DNA from: Arthrobacter sp. B0490
Lineage (GTDB): Bacteria; Actinomycetota; Actinomycetes; Actinomycetales; Micrococcaceae
Direction of reading: 5' to 3'
Length of the DNA: 64,000 bases
Assembly (NCBI RefSeq): GCF_002929355.1
Contig: NZ_PJIR01000010.1
Location: 1 to 64,000, forward strand
The position numbers and the translations under genes were made by a program. The notes under the pieces are model-generated. The model searched no databases and was not told where the DNA came from. It worked only from the letters and a program-made list of their open reading frames with translations. Positions 57,534 through 64,000 of the stretch are shown piece after piece. Numbering within the stretch: position 1 is the first letter of the stretch; every line of letters starts with the position of its first letter.

Positions 57534-57926
57534 GTGGTCCGGTTGCTTCGTGCCCTGATCCTCCAGTGGCTCGTCCTCGTCGTGGTCCTCGCCATCACGG
57601 CGCTGCTCGTCCCGGGCGTCCAGGTGACGGGTGGGCTGTGGGGGCTCATCGTGACCGCGGCCGTCGTCGGGCTCGTGAACGCGCTGGTGGGTCCGGTGCT
57701 CCGGCTGCTGGCGCTGCCTCTCACACTGCTGACGCTCGGGCTCTTCTCCCTCGTGGTGAACGCGGTGCTGCTCTGGCTGTCCGCCGTCCTGAGCGGCTCG
57801 CTCCAGCTGGGAGGTCCGCTGACGACGATCCTGGCCGCGTTCGTCATCTCCGTGCTGAACGCGGTCGGCACCCGGCTGGTCCTTCCGCGCCGCACCGACG
57901 ATAGGACCAGTCGGCGGCACGGCTAG
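57534..57926 (+). CDS. phage holin family IV-type membrane protein
   Basis: A 130-residue protein with four spans: LQWLVLVVVLAITALLVPG, GLWGLIVTAAVVGLVNAL, LLTLGLFSLVVNAVLLWLSA and TTILAAFVISVLNAVGTRL. It is the layout of the mycobacterial 4-TMS holin (phage_holin_4_2) family, which are mostly chromosomal. The GTG at 57534 is preferred, as AAGGAG lies seven bases before it. It ends 4 bp into the convergent sigma factor gene. Confidence 0.85.
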   Translation: MVRLLRALILQWLVLVVVLAITALLVPGVQVTGGLWGLIVTAAVVGLVNALVGPVLRLLALPLTLLTLGLFSLVVNAVLLWLSAVLSGSLQLGGPLTTILAAFVISVLNAVGTRLVLPRRTDDRTSRRHG

Positions 57927-58945
57927 TTCCGGGCCGCCGTCCCCCGCTCGTCGATCACCGGGGGCAGCCCGAACGCCTCGAACATCTCCGGGTACAGGAA
58001 ATTGTGGTGTCCGGTGATGCGCTCGCCGTCGGTCTCGATGACCTGGATGGCCCACGGCTCCCAGAGCCCCGGCTCCACGAAGTGGTAGTTGGCGAACCCT
58101 CCCGCACCGTTGACGTCGAGGGGGAGGAGGCGCCCGTTCTCGCAGACACTGCCCTTGCCCACGAACCAGGCGATGACGTCAGCGGGCCCGCTGAGCCACA
58201 GGTCGAAGGGCGGCATGGACAGGACCACGTCGTCGCGCAGCAACGACACGAGCACGTCCATGTCGTAGGACTCGAAGGCTTCCAGGTACTTCGCGAGAAG
58301 GACCTTGTGCGCGGGGTCCTCGAGGGGCATCGGCGCCGCGGGCTCGTAGGCGGCCATCGTCTTGCGAGCACGCTGCAGGGCGCTGTTGATCGACGCCGTG
58401 GTCACCTCCAGGAGCACCGCGACCTCGGCGGCGGACCAGCGGAGCACCTCACAGAGGATGAGCGCGCTCCGCTGGAGCGGCGGCAGGTGCTGCAGGGCCG
58501 CCACGAAGGCCAACCGGACGGTCTCCCGGGCCTCGGCGACCACCGCGGGATCCCCCGACAGGTCGATCACGCGCGCGTCCGGGATGGGCTGCACGAAGAC
58601 GTTCTCCGTGACCGGGGCGCCGAGCACGGCCTCCGCCGTCCGCGTGGACGGACCCAGGTCCATCGGTCGGGCCCGGCGCTGTGGGCTGCGGAGCATGTCC
58701 ACGCAGACGTTGTGGGCGATGCGGAACAGCCAGGTACGGAGGGAGGACTGCCCGGCGAAGGATTCCCGCTTCGACCAGGCTTTGATCATGGTCTCCTGCA
58801 CGGCGTCCTCGGCCTCGGACGCGGCACCGAGCATCCGGTAGCAGTACCCCGTCAGCTCGCGCCGCGACGCTTCCAGGAGTTGTTCGAACGGCGCTGTGTC
58901 GTCGGCCCCCGGTGGTGTCCCCCGGGTCGTGGTGGCGGGCTGCAT
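57923..58945 (-). CDS. ECF sigma factor with C-terminal NTF2/SnoaL-like domain
   Basis: A 340-residue sigma factor. Region 2 runs FEQLLEASRRELTGYCYRML to AQSSLRTWLFRIAHNVCVDM-like sequence, and region 4 spans LPPLQRSALILCEVLRWSAA to SALQRARK. The last 120 residues form an NTF2-like domain (LAKYLEAFESYDMDVLVSLL, then HHNFLYPEMFEAFGLP) as in SigG/TIGR02960-type ECF factors, which lack a separate anti-sigma protein. The start at 58945 is the in-frame ATG. It is divergent from a RibD-type gene. Confidence 0.9.
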   Translation of the reverse strand: MQPATTTRGTPPGADDTAPFEQLLEASRRELTGYCYRMLGAASEAEDAVQETMIKAWSKRESFAGQSSLRTWLFRIAHNVCVDMLRSPQRRARPMDLGPSTRTAEAVLGAPVTENVFVQPIPDARVIDLSGDPAVVAEARETVRLAFVAALQHLPPLQRSALILCEVLRWSAAEVAVLLEVTTASINSALQRARKTMAAYEPAAPMPLEDPAHKVLLAKYLEAFESYDMDVLVSLLRDDVVLSMPPFDLWLSGPADVIAWFVGKGSVCENGRLLPLDVNGAGGFANYHFVEPGLWEPWAIQVIETDGERITGHHNFLYPEMFEAFGLPPVIDERGTAARN

Positions 58946-59075
58946 GCATCCGAGCGTAGCGACGGCCGCGCGGGCGCGGGAGGCATGCGGCAGGAAAAGT
59001 TTCGCCGCGTCGATGATTCGGCGCCCTTTCCGGCGTCTACTGGGGTGGAAGTCACCACCATCATCGGGAGCCACC

Positions 59076-59630
59076 ATGCGCAGACTCACAGCCGGCCTCT
59101 TCTCCTCCGTGGACGGAGTGGTCGAATTCCCCCACCTCTGGCAGTTCGACAGCTTCGACGCCGAGCTCGGCGCCGGGATGGGGGAGATGATCGGCCGGGT
59201 CGACACCGTCCTCCTCGGGCGGCACGGGTACGAGGAATGGGCGGAGTACTGGCCTGCCGCGGAGCCCGACGACCCGTTCGGGCGCTTCATCAATCCCGTG
59301 CGGAAGTACGTCGCGTCCCGCACCCTCGACGGTGAGCTGGGCTGGACGAACGCATCCCTCATGGACGCACCGCTGGAGGACTTCGTCGGCACCCTGAAGC
59401 AGACGGACGGCGGTGACATCGGCATCTGCGCCAGCATCTCCCTCGTGCGCCGGCTCATGTTCGCGGGCCTGCTCGACTCCCTGACGCTCATGATCCATCC
59501 GGTGGTCGCGGGCACAGGCCGTCATCTCTTCGAGCCGTCGGATCCCGTGACGAAGCTGGAACTGCAGGACCTGACGCGCACCAGCAAGGGCAACGTCCTG
59601 GCCACGTACGGCCTCCGCAGCGAACAGTAG
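59076..59630 (+). CDS. dihydrofolate reductase/RibD C-terminal family protein
   Basis: A 184-residue NADPH-binding reductase-fold protein: LTAGLFSSVDGVVEFPHLWQ, then DTVLLGRHGYEEWAEYW, DIGICASISLVRRLMFAGLL and TLMIHPVVAGTGRHLFE. The pattern is that of the RibD_C/DHFR-like families common in actinobacteria, mostly of unknown substrate. The start at 59076 has GGGAG. The DUF4287 gene follows 11 bp later. Confidence 0.88.
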   Translation: MRRLTAGLFSSVDGVVEFPHLWQFDSFDAELGAGMGEMIGRVDTVLLGRHGYEEWAEYWPAAEPDDPFGRFINPVRKYVASRTLDGELGWTNASLMDAPLEDFVGTLKQTDGGDIGICASISLVRRLMFAGLLDSLTLMIHPVVAGTGRHLFEPSDPVTKLELQDLTRTSKGNVLATYGLRSEQ

Positions 59631-59641
59631 GGAGCAGAAGA

Positions 59642-59944
59642 ATGTCATTCCAGGCATATCTCGACGCCATCGAGGCGAAGACGGGACTCACCCCGCGGCA
59701 ACTCGTCGACCGGGCGGCGGAGCGGGGTCTCGACGCACCCGGTACGAAGGCAGGGGAGATCGTGACCTGGCTCAAGGAGGACTACGACCTCGGCCGGGGC
59801 CACGCCATGGCACTGGTGCACGTCATCAGGAACGGTGCCGCCATCGGCGACCGGCACGTGGGCACCGAGGGGGCGCATCGTGACGATTCGGCGGAGCTGT
59901 GGCTCGACGGGGCGGCGACGAAACCCGGACAGGCCGCGACCTGA
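59642..59944 (+). CDS. DUF4287 protein
   Basis: A 100-residue protein: FQAYLDAIEAKTGLTPRQLV and GEIVTWLKEDYDLGRGHAMA are the DUF4287 hallmarks. It is mostly helical and lacks a signal peptide. GGGAGCAGAAG precedes the ATG. It is in an operon with the RibD-type gene. Function unknown. Confidence 0.88.
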   Translation: MSFQAYLDAIEAKTGLTPRQLVDRAAERGLDAPGTKAGEIVTWLKEDYDLGRGHAMALVHVIRNGAAIGDRHVGTEGAHRDDSAELWLDGAATKPGQAAT

Positions 59945-59970
59945 CGGGCGGCACGCCTAGACTGCTGGGC

Positions 59971-60849
59971 ATGGCCGTCCTCATCGATCCACCGTCGTGG
60001 CCGGCGCACGGCACGCTGTTCTCCCACCTCGTCTCAACGCGGTCGCTCGAGGAACTGCACCGGTTCGCAGCGGCCGCCGACATCCCGCGCCGCGCGTTCG
60101 ACGAGGACCACTACGACGTGCCGGCCCGGCGGTACCGCGACCTCGTGGAGCGCGGGGCGCAGGAGGTGAGCGGAGGGGACCTCGTGAGGGAGCTCGTCAG
60201 GAGCGGCCTTCGTGTTCCCGCGCGCCGCCGTGCCCCGAAGCTCCGGGCCGCGCTGGCCTCGCGCTGGGCCTCGCTCCTGCCGTCGGATCCGGTGCTGGGC
60301 GAGGACCTCCTCGAGCGCTGGGGCGAACCGCACCGGAGGTACCACACGCCGTCCCACCTCCTCGCGGTACTCGAGGCACTCGACCTGCTGCTGCAACCGG
60401 GGGACCTCCCGCTCCGCAGGGGCGTGCTCCTCGCCGCCTGGTTCCACGACGCCGTCTACGAGGGGGTGGCGGGCGACGACGAACGCGCCTCCGCGGCGCT
60501 CGCCGCCGAGCGGCTCCGGACGGTGGGTGAGCCGGAAGCGCGGGAGGTGGAGCGGCTCGTCCTGCTCACCATCACGCACGACCCGGCACCCGGCGACCGG
60601 GCCGGTGAGCTCCTGTGCGACGCCGACCTCTCGGTGCTCGGCGCGGCGGAGGGGGACTACCTGAGCTACACCCGGGCCGTGCGCGCAGAGTATTCCCATC
60701 TTCCGGATCAGGCATTCATCGAGGGGCGCAGGACCGTGCTGCAGCACCTCCTGACCCTCGAGCCCCTGTTCAGGACCGCCGCGGCCAGGGAGCGCTGGAG
60801 TGCGCGTGCGCGGACGAACATGGAACTCGAGCTCGCATCCCTCGGATGA
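59971..60849 (+). CDS. DUF4031-HD domain fusion protein
   Basis: A 292-residue fusion. Residues 1-90 are DUF4031 (AVLIDPPSWPAHGTLFSHLV, then FDEDHYDVPARRY). Residues about 105-290 are an HD-type metal-dependent hydrolase (RRYHTPSHLLAVLEALDLLL, WFHDAVYEGVAG, LLTITHDPAPGDR and LLCDADLSVLG). The readable H...HD...D set suggests a working phosphohydrolase. ATG 59971 is the natural start; the earlier frame overlaps DUF4287. A hairpin overlaps its stop. Confidence 0.85.
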   Translation: MAVLIDPPSWPAHGTLFSHLVSTRSLEELHRFAAAADIPRRAFDEDHYDVPARRYRDLVERGAQEVSGGDLVRELVRSGLRVPARRRAPKLRAALASRWASLLPSDPVLGEDLLERWGEPHRRYHTPSHLLAVLEALDLLLQPGDLPLRRGVLLAAWFHDAVYEGVAGDDERASAALAAERLRTVGEPEAREVERLVLLTITHDPAPGDRAGELLCDADLSVLGAAEGDYLSYTRAVRAEYSHLPDQAFIEGRRTVLQHLLTLEPLFRTAAARERWSARARTNMELELASLG

Positions 60850-60883
60850 GGGTGGGACCAGGGTCCGGAGCCCACCCTCATCC
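60844..60883. terminator. bidirectional terminator
   Basis: A perfect 13-bp stem (GGATGAGGGTGGG and complement) with a 14-base loop. It overlaps the last codons of the HD gene and lies 11 bp beyond the stop of the convergent aztD-like gene. Confidence 0.8.
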
Positions 60884-60893
60884 GGGAACCGGA

Positions 60894-62147
60894 TCAGCCT
60901 TCGACGGCGGCGATCTCGTTCGGGGTGCCGGGCAGTTCGTCGGACGAGGTGATCCCGCCGGTGGTGAGGTCGACGGCGTGGAGCTTCCTGGCGGCGGGGT
61001 CGGTGATGTACGCGGTGTCACCCACGACCTTCAGGGCGGGATGCGGGTCCTGCCATTCGACGGGCCCCGCCCAGGGGTCGAGGACAGGGGTGGAGTCGGT
61101 GATGTCCCCGGTGTCGGGGTCGAGGGTGTGCAGAGCGCCGTCGGAGGCGATGATGAGGATCTCGCCTCCGGGTCCGCGGGCGACGTCACGGAAGGTGTAC
61201 TCGACGCCTTCGGGGAGGTCGATGACCTTCAGGGTCTTCGCTTCGGTGTCGATGAGGATCAGTTCGCTGAGCAGGTAGCCCTCTGAGTCAGGATCGGAGT
61301 TGTAGTCGCCGGCCACGATGGGGCTGGCGTCACTGACGTACGCGTTACCCATGCGTCCGTACTCGTCGGGGGCCTGGATCTTGGTGATGTCACCGTTGTC
61401 GTAGGCGAGAACGCCGTTGCTGCAGCCGAAGACGACGACCTCGTCCTTCGTGGTGCCCTCGCCGTGGACGGAGGGGCATTCGTCGCTGGTGGCGATCTCG
61501 TCGCCGTCGGCGTCCATGACCCTGATGCCGGAACGGCTCTCGGAATCACCGACCGTGGTGACAAAGGTGCCGTCCTCGAGGACGACGGACACACCGTGAT
61601 GTGCCTCGTCGCCCGCGACGATCTCGGTTTCGGGGAGACCGTCCTCCACCTCGAGCAGGTCGTCGGTGGTGAAGATGGTGGTGTCGCTGGTGCCGTCGGC
61701 GTAGAGGACGGTCTTGTCGCCGTGCTGGACCACGTGCCCGGCGGTGTCGGCTTCGAACACCAGGTCCGTGAGCTTCGGCTCTGCCTGCCAGGAGCCGGAG
61801 GGATCGGTCCAGGTCCCGAGGTCCAGGACCTGGAAGCCCTCGGGCACGGTGACCAGTGCGTGCCGGCCGTCTCCTGCAGGGTTGAGGCGCGTGAATCCCT
61901 CGACGGGCAGGTCGCCCTCGACCTCCATGGTGGTGCCGTCGAGGACGACGATGCCGCCGTCGTACGTCAGTGCCACGCGGGGAGCAGCGGATGGGGCTGC
62001 CGCTGATGCGGTGGTCCCCGGAGCGGCCGACGGATCCGCCGCCGGTTCCGGGGCGGAGCCGCACGCTGTCATGAGCAGGGCGGACGTGGCCCCGGTGGCG
62101 GCGAGGGCCAGGTGCCTCCGGCGTTTCGTGAGCGAATTCATCGTCAT
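60894..62147 (-). CDS. AztD-like zinc metallochaperone lipoprotein
   Basis: A 417-residue lipoprotein with a beta-propeller-like fold. The lipobox is LLMTACGS with Cys29. Markers of AztD-type chaperones are VALTYDGGIVVLDGTTMEVE, HVVQHGDKTVLYADG and DEAHHGVSVVLEDGTFVTTV, with histidines that could bind zinc, and a late ALKVVGDTAYITDPAARKLH. In Paracoccus, AztD hands zinc to AztC. GGAAGGAG precedes the ATG. It follows the zinc-binding protein gene by 24 bp. Confidence 0.85.
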   Translation of the reverse strand: MTMNSLTKRRRHLALAATGATSALLMTACGSAPEPAADPSAAPGTTASAAAPSAAPRVALTYDGGIVVLDGTTMEVEGDLPVEGFTRLNPAGDGRHALVTVPEGFQVLDLGTWTDPSGSWQAEPKLTDLVFEADTAGHVVQHGDKTVLYADGTSDTTIFTTDDLLEVEDGLPETEIVAGDEAHHGVSVVLEDGTFVTTVGDSESRSGIRVMDADGDEIATSDECPSVHGEGTTKDEVVVFGCSNGVLAYDNGDITKIQAPDEYGRMGNAYVSDASPIVAGDYNSDPDSEGYLLSELILIDTEAKTLKVIDLPEGVEYTFRDVARGPGGEILIIASDGALHTLDPDTGDITDSTPVLDPWAGPVEWQDPHPALKVVGDTAYITDPAARKLHAVDLTTGGITSSDELPGTPNEIAAVEG

Positions 62148-62171
62148 GATTCTCCTTCCATGGTTCGGATC

Positions 62172-63089
62172 TCAGGGTGAGAGTCCGGTGGAGATGCGCT
62201 CCGTGTTCGTGCGCATCATGGCGAGGTACGTGTCAGCGCCCTCGCCGGGGTCGGTCAGGGATTCGGAGAAGAGTTCGACGACGTCGACATCGATGTCGGC
62301 TCCATCGGCGAGGACCTGGACGAGCCGATCGGGCTGGGAGGACTCGGCGAAGATCGTGCCGACCTTCGCCTCCTCGATGGCGGCGACGAGTCCGCGGAGA
62401 TCGGAGGCGCTGGGTGAGGCGAGCGTGGTGCCACCCGGGATCACTGCACCGATGACGCGGAAGTCGTAGCGTTCGGCGAGGTAGCCGAAGACGTGGTGGT
62501 TCGTGACGAGGTTCCGCCGCTCGGCGGGGATCTGCCCGAACGCGGTGGCCATGGACGACTCGAGTGCCGAGAGCTCCGCGCGGTATGCGTCGGCGGACTC
62601 CGTGATCGACGCGGCGTCCACCCCGCCGATGTCGGAGAGCCGGGTCTGGAGCTCGTCGACGACGTCGATCATGAGCCCCGGGTCGGTCCAGAAGTGGGGA
62701 TCGGGTGCGCCCTCGGATTCGCCTTCCGTGTAGGCGAGAGGTTCGATGACCTCGCCGGCGACGAGCAGGGGGACGTTCTCGGACTGCGCACTGTCGAGGT
62801 GTTGCTGCAGCCCTTCTTCCAGGCCCAGGCCGTTGGTGACGATCAGGTCCGCCTGCCGCATCATCGCGCCATCCTGCGCGGAGATCTCGAACGAGTGCGG
62901 GTCGGCGTCGGGCTGCATGAGCACCCGTACGTCCGCCTCGTCGCCGACGACGTTCCGGACGACATCCCCGAGGATGTTGGTGGTCACCACGACGACCGGT
63001 TCATCGGTCCCTGCTGCGGCGCAGCCGGGGATGCCGATGATCGCTGTTGCGGCCAGGACGAGTGCCAGGCGCCGGTGCGCCCTGTTCAT
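62172..63089 (-). CDS. zinc ABC transporter solute-binding protein, ZnuA/AztC type
   Basis: A 305-residue lipoprotein (Cys23 in GIPGCAAAG) of the cluster A-I metal-binding proteins. Metal ligands by position: His65 (DADPHSFE), His132 (APDPHFWTDP), His198 or His199 (VTNHHVFGYL), and an acidic residue near ESSQPDRLV. The loop before His132 is acidic instead of His-rich, as in AztC. Its start overlaps the stop of the upstream AztD-like gene as ATGA. The permease and ATPase lie outside the window. Confidence 0.92.
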   Translation of the reverse strand: MNRAHRRLALVLAATAIIGIPGCAAAGTDEPVVVVTTNILGDVVRNVVGDEADVRVLMQPDADPHSFEISAQDGAMMRQADLIVTNGLGLEEGLQQHLDSAQSENVPLLVAGEVIEPLAYTEGESEGAPDPHFWTDPGLMIDVVDELQTRLSDIGGVDAASITESADAYRAELSALESSMATAFGQIPAERRNLVTNHHVFGYLAERYDFRVIGAVIPGGTTLASPSASDLRGLVAAIEEAKVGTIFAESSQPDRLVQVLADGADIDVDVVELFSESLTDPGEGADTYLAMMRTNTERISTGLSP

Positions 63090-64000
63090 CGACCGACCTC
63101 CGCCAGGTGAGCGGGGATGGTGTCGGTGTCGAAGGTCCGGGCGATCCGGGCATCATCGGCGAAGTCGATCTCGAACAGCGACTGTTCGGCCGGAGCGTTG
63201 AGATAGGCCCGCTGCTGGTCGACGGTCAGCTCGACCCCGGCCAGGAGCTCCGGATCGGCCAGGGTCCGTGGCAGGAGCGGGTCGGTCGCGGCGATCGTCG
63301 CACCGGTCCCGGCGGACAGGACGAGGACGCGTCCGTCCGCAGCGAGGGCGACGACGTGGCCCTCCTCGTCGTCGACCGCGGAGACCTTGAGCAGGGGCAC
63401 ATCGGCCGGCAGGAAGTGCCAGGACCGTTCGCGGGTATCGAGCAGCCACGCACCCCGGTCTCCGGCGACGGCGGCGACGGTCGGACGTCCCGCACGGGCG
63501 CGGAAATCGGTTGCTTTCGGTGCACTCGTTCCGGCGGGATAGGGAATCCGTTCGTACACGACATCACCGTCCTCGAGCGTCACCAGAAGGGCGCCGTCAT
63601 CACATCCGATGACGGTGCCGACCGTCGTGGTGATGGTGCCTTGCGCGTCGATGCAGTCGGCGGTTGCGCCGCCGACTGGTTCGCCCTCGACGTCGAAGGC
63701 CTGGACGGAGGCTGCTGTCCCGTCCGCACCGGGTCGGGTCAGGAGGGTGACGTCCGAGAGGGGGACGAGCATCCCCTCATGCGGTTCTGCCGAGAGTCCG
63801 GTACGGACGCCGAGTTCGCCCTGTGCGAGGGCGTCGTTGTCGAGCACCATGCCCTCACCGCTGTCGGGGAAGTAGACGCCCGTACCCGAGGAGCCGGGCG
63901 TCACGATCGCTCCGCCTGAGCCGTCGATCGTGCCGATGATCTTCGGTTCACCGCGGTAGTAGTGGAAATGGTCTTCGTGGTCCCAGGTCCACATCCCGCT
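63086..64000 (-). CDS. AztD-like protein, N-terminus cut by window end
   Basis: The frame runs off the window edge; 304 residues or so are visible, ending at 63086. The visible part starts with WTWDHEDHFHYYRGEPKIIG, a His/Asp-rich metal-binding segment seen in AztD-like proteins, then IVTPGSSGTGVYFPDSGEG and repeating beta-propeller-type strands (VVALAADGRVLVLSAG). It is related in style to the downstream AztD-like gene but has different length and His layout. It is coupled to the binding-protein gene by a 4-bp overlap. Confidence 0.75.
   Translation of the reverse strand, partial: SGMWTWDHEDHFHYYRGEPKIIGTIDGSGGAIVTPGSSGTGVYFPDSGEGMVLDNDALAQGELGVRTGLSAEPHEGMLVPLSDVTLLTRPGADGTAASVQAFDVEGEPVGGATADCIDAQGTITTTVGTVIGCDDGALLVTLEDGDVVYERIPYPAGTSAPKATDFRARAGRPTVAAVAGDRGAWLLDTRERSWHFLPADVPLLKVSAVDDEEGHVVALAADGRVLVLSAGTGATIAATDPLLPRTLADPELLAGVELTVDQQRAYLNAPAEQSLFEIDFADDARIARTFDTDTIPAHLAEVGR

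Overview
The window is high-GC DNA with short intergenic gaps, frequent ATGA/GTGA stop-start overlaps, many GTG starts and Lsr2, DosR-like, camelysin-like and LGFP-type proteins. This points to an actinobacterium, most likely Arthrobacter or a close relative in the Micrococcaceae. The genus is inferred from protein style, not from a marker gene. I see no rRNA, tRNA, CRISPR array, insertion sequence or prophage; it reads as ordinary chromosome carrying many stress and accessory functions.

Layout. 1-2.5 kb: the start of a DosR/NarL-type response regulator, divergent from two overlapping universal stress protein genes, with two DosR-box-like sites between them. 2.5-10.3 kb: a secreted SGNH hydrolase, then a tandem glycine riboswitch leading into gcvP-gcvT-sdaA and a methylenetetrahydrofolate-reductase-like gene (glycine/serine and one-carbon metabolism; no gcvH here). 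10.5-15.7 kb: one giant secreted haem peroxidase with RTX calcium repeats, an Ig-like domain and LGFP wall-binding repeats. 16-19.2 kb: a sugar-type ABC importer without its ATPase. 19.2-25.5 kb: two alpha/beta hydrolases, a MarR regulator, an orphan OmpR regulator, an ABC-F protein and an MFS transporter. 25.5-31.4 kb: two ABC-2 exporters followed by a NarL-type two-component system. 31.4-34.1 kb: a camelysin/TasA-like secreted protein with a small secreted companion, and an M18 aminopeptidase.

34.2-38.1 kb is the housekeeping core rpsF-ssb-rpsR-rplI-dnaB. Its leader can hide the rpsF ribosome site, three hairpins lie between ssb and rpsR, and a tight cluster of DnaA-box-like 9-mers precedes dnaB. 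38-45.8 kb is a stress island: a MarR regulator, a PRC-barrel/DUF2382 protein, three membrane or LEA-like envelope proteins, a Mn-catalase, a DUF4383 protein, a diiron-type redox enzyme and a CDGSH protein. Several of its promoters share a 12-bp palindrome of the form TAAGCATGCTTA, so the island may be one regulon under the local MarR protein.

45.8-64 kb: 5-oxoprolinase (pxpA and fused pxpBC), a small GNAT-like protein, amtB, a BNR-repeat protein coupled to a MoaD/ThiS-like protein, NIPSNAP and Lsr2, small DUF6325/SHOCT/DUF1269 proteins, a large P-loop LuxR regulator with a holin-like membrane protein, an ECF sigma factor with an NTF2-like tail, a RibD-type reductase, a DUF4287 protein, a DUF4031-HD fusion, and finally a zinc acquisition operon: an AztD-like protein cut by the window end, a ZnuA/AztC solute-binding protein and a second AztD-like protein.

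The best candidates for undescribed biology are the palindrome-linked stress regulon, the DnaA-box cluster before dnaB together with the perfect 37-bp palindrome carrying two inverted DnaA boxes at 24.2 kb, the multi-domain wall peroxidase, and the pair of AztD-like proteins around one zinc-binding protein. All are sequence-based inferences; no searches were run.
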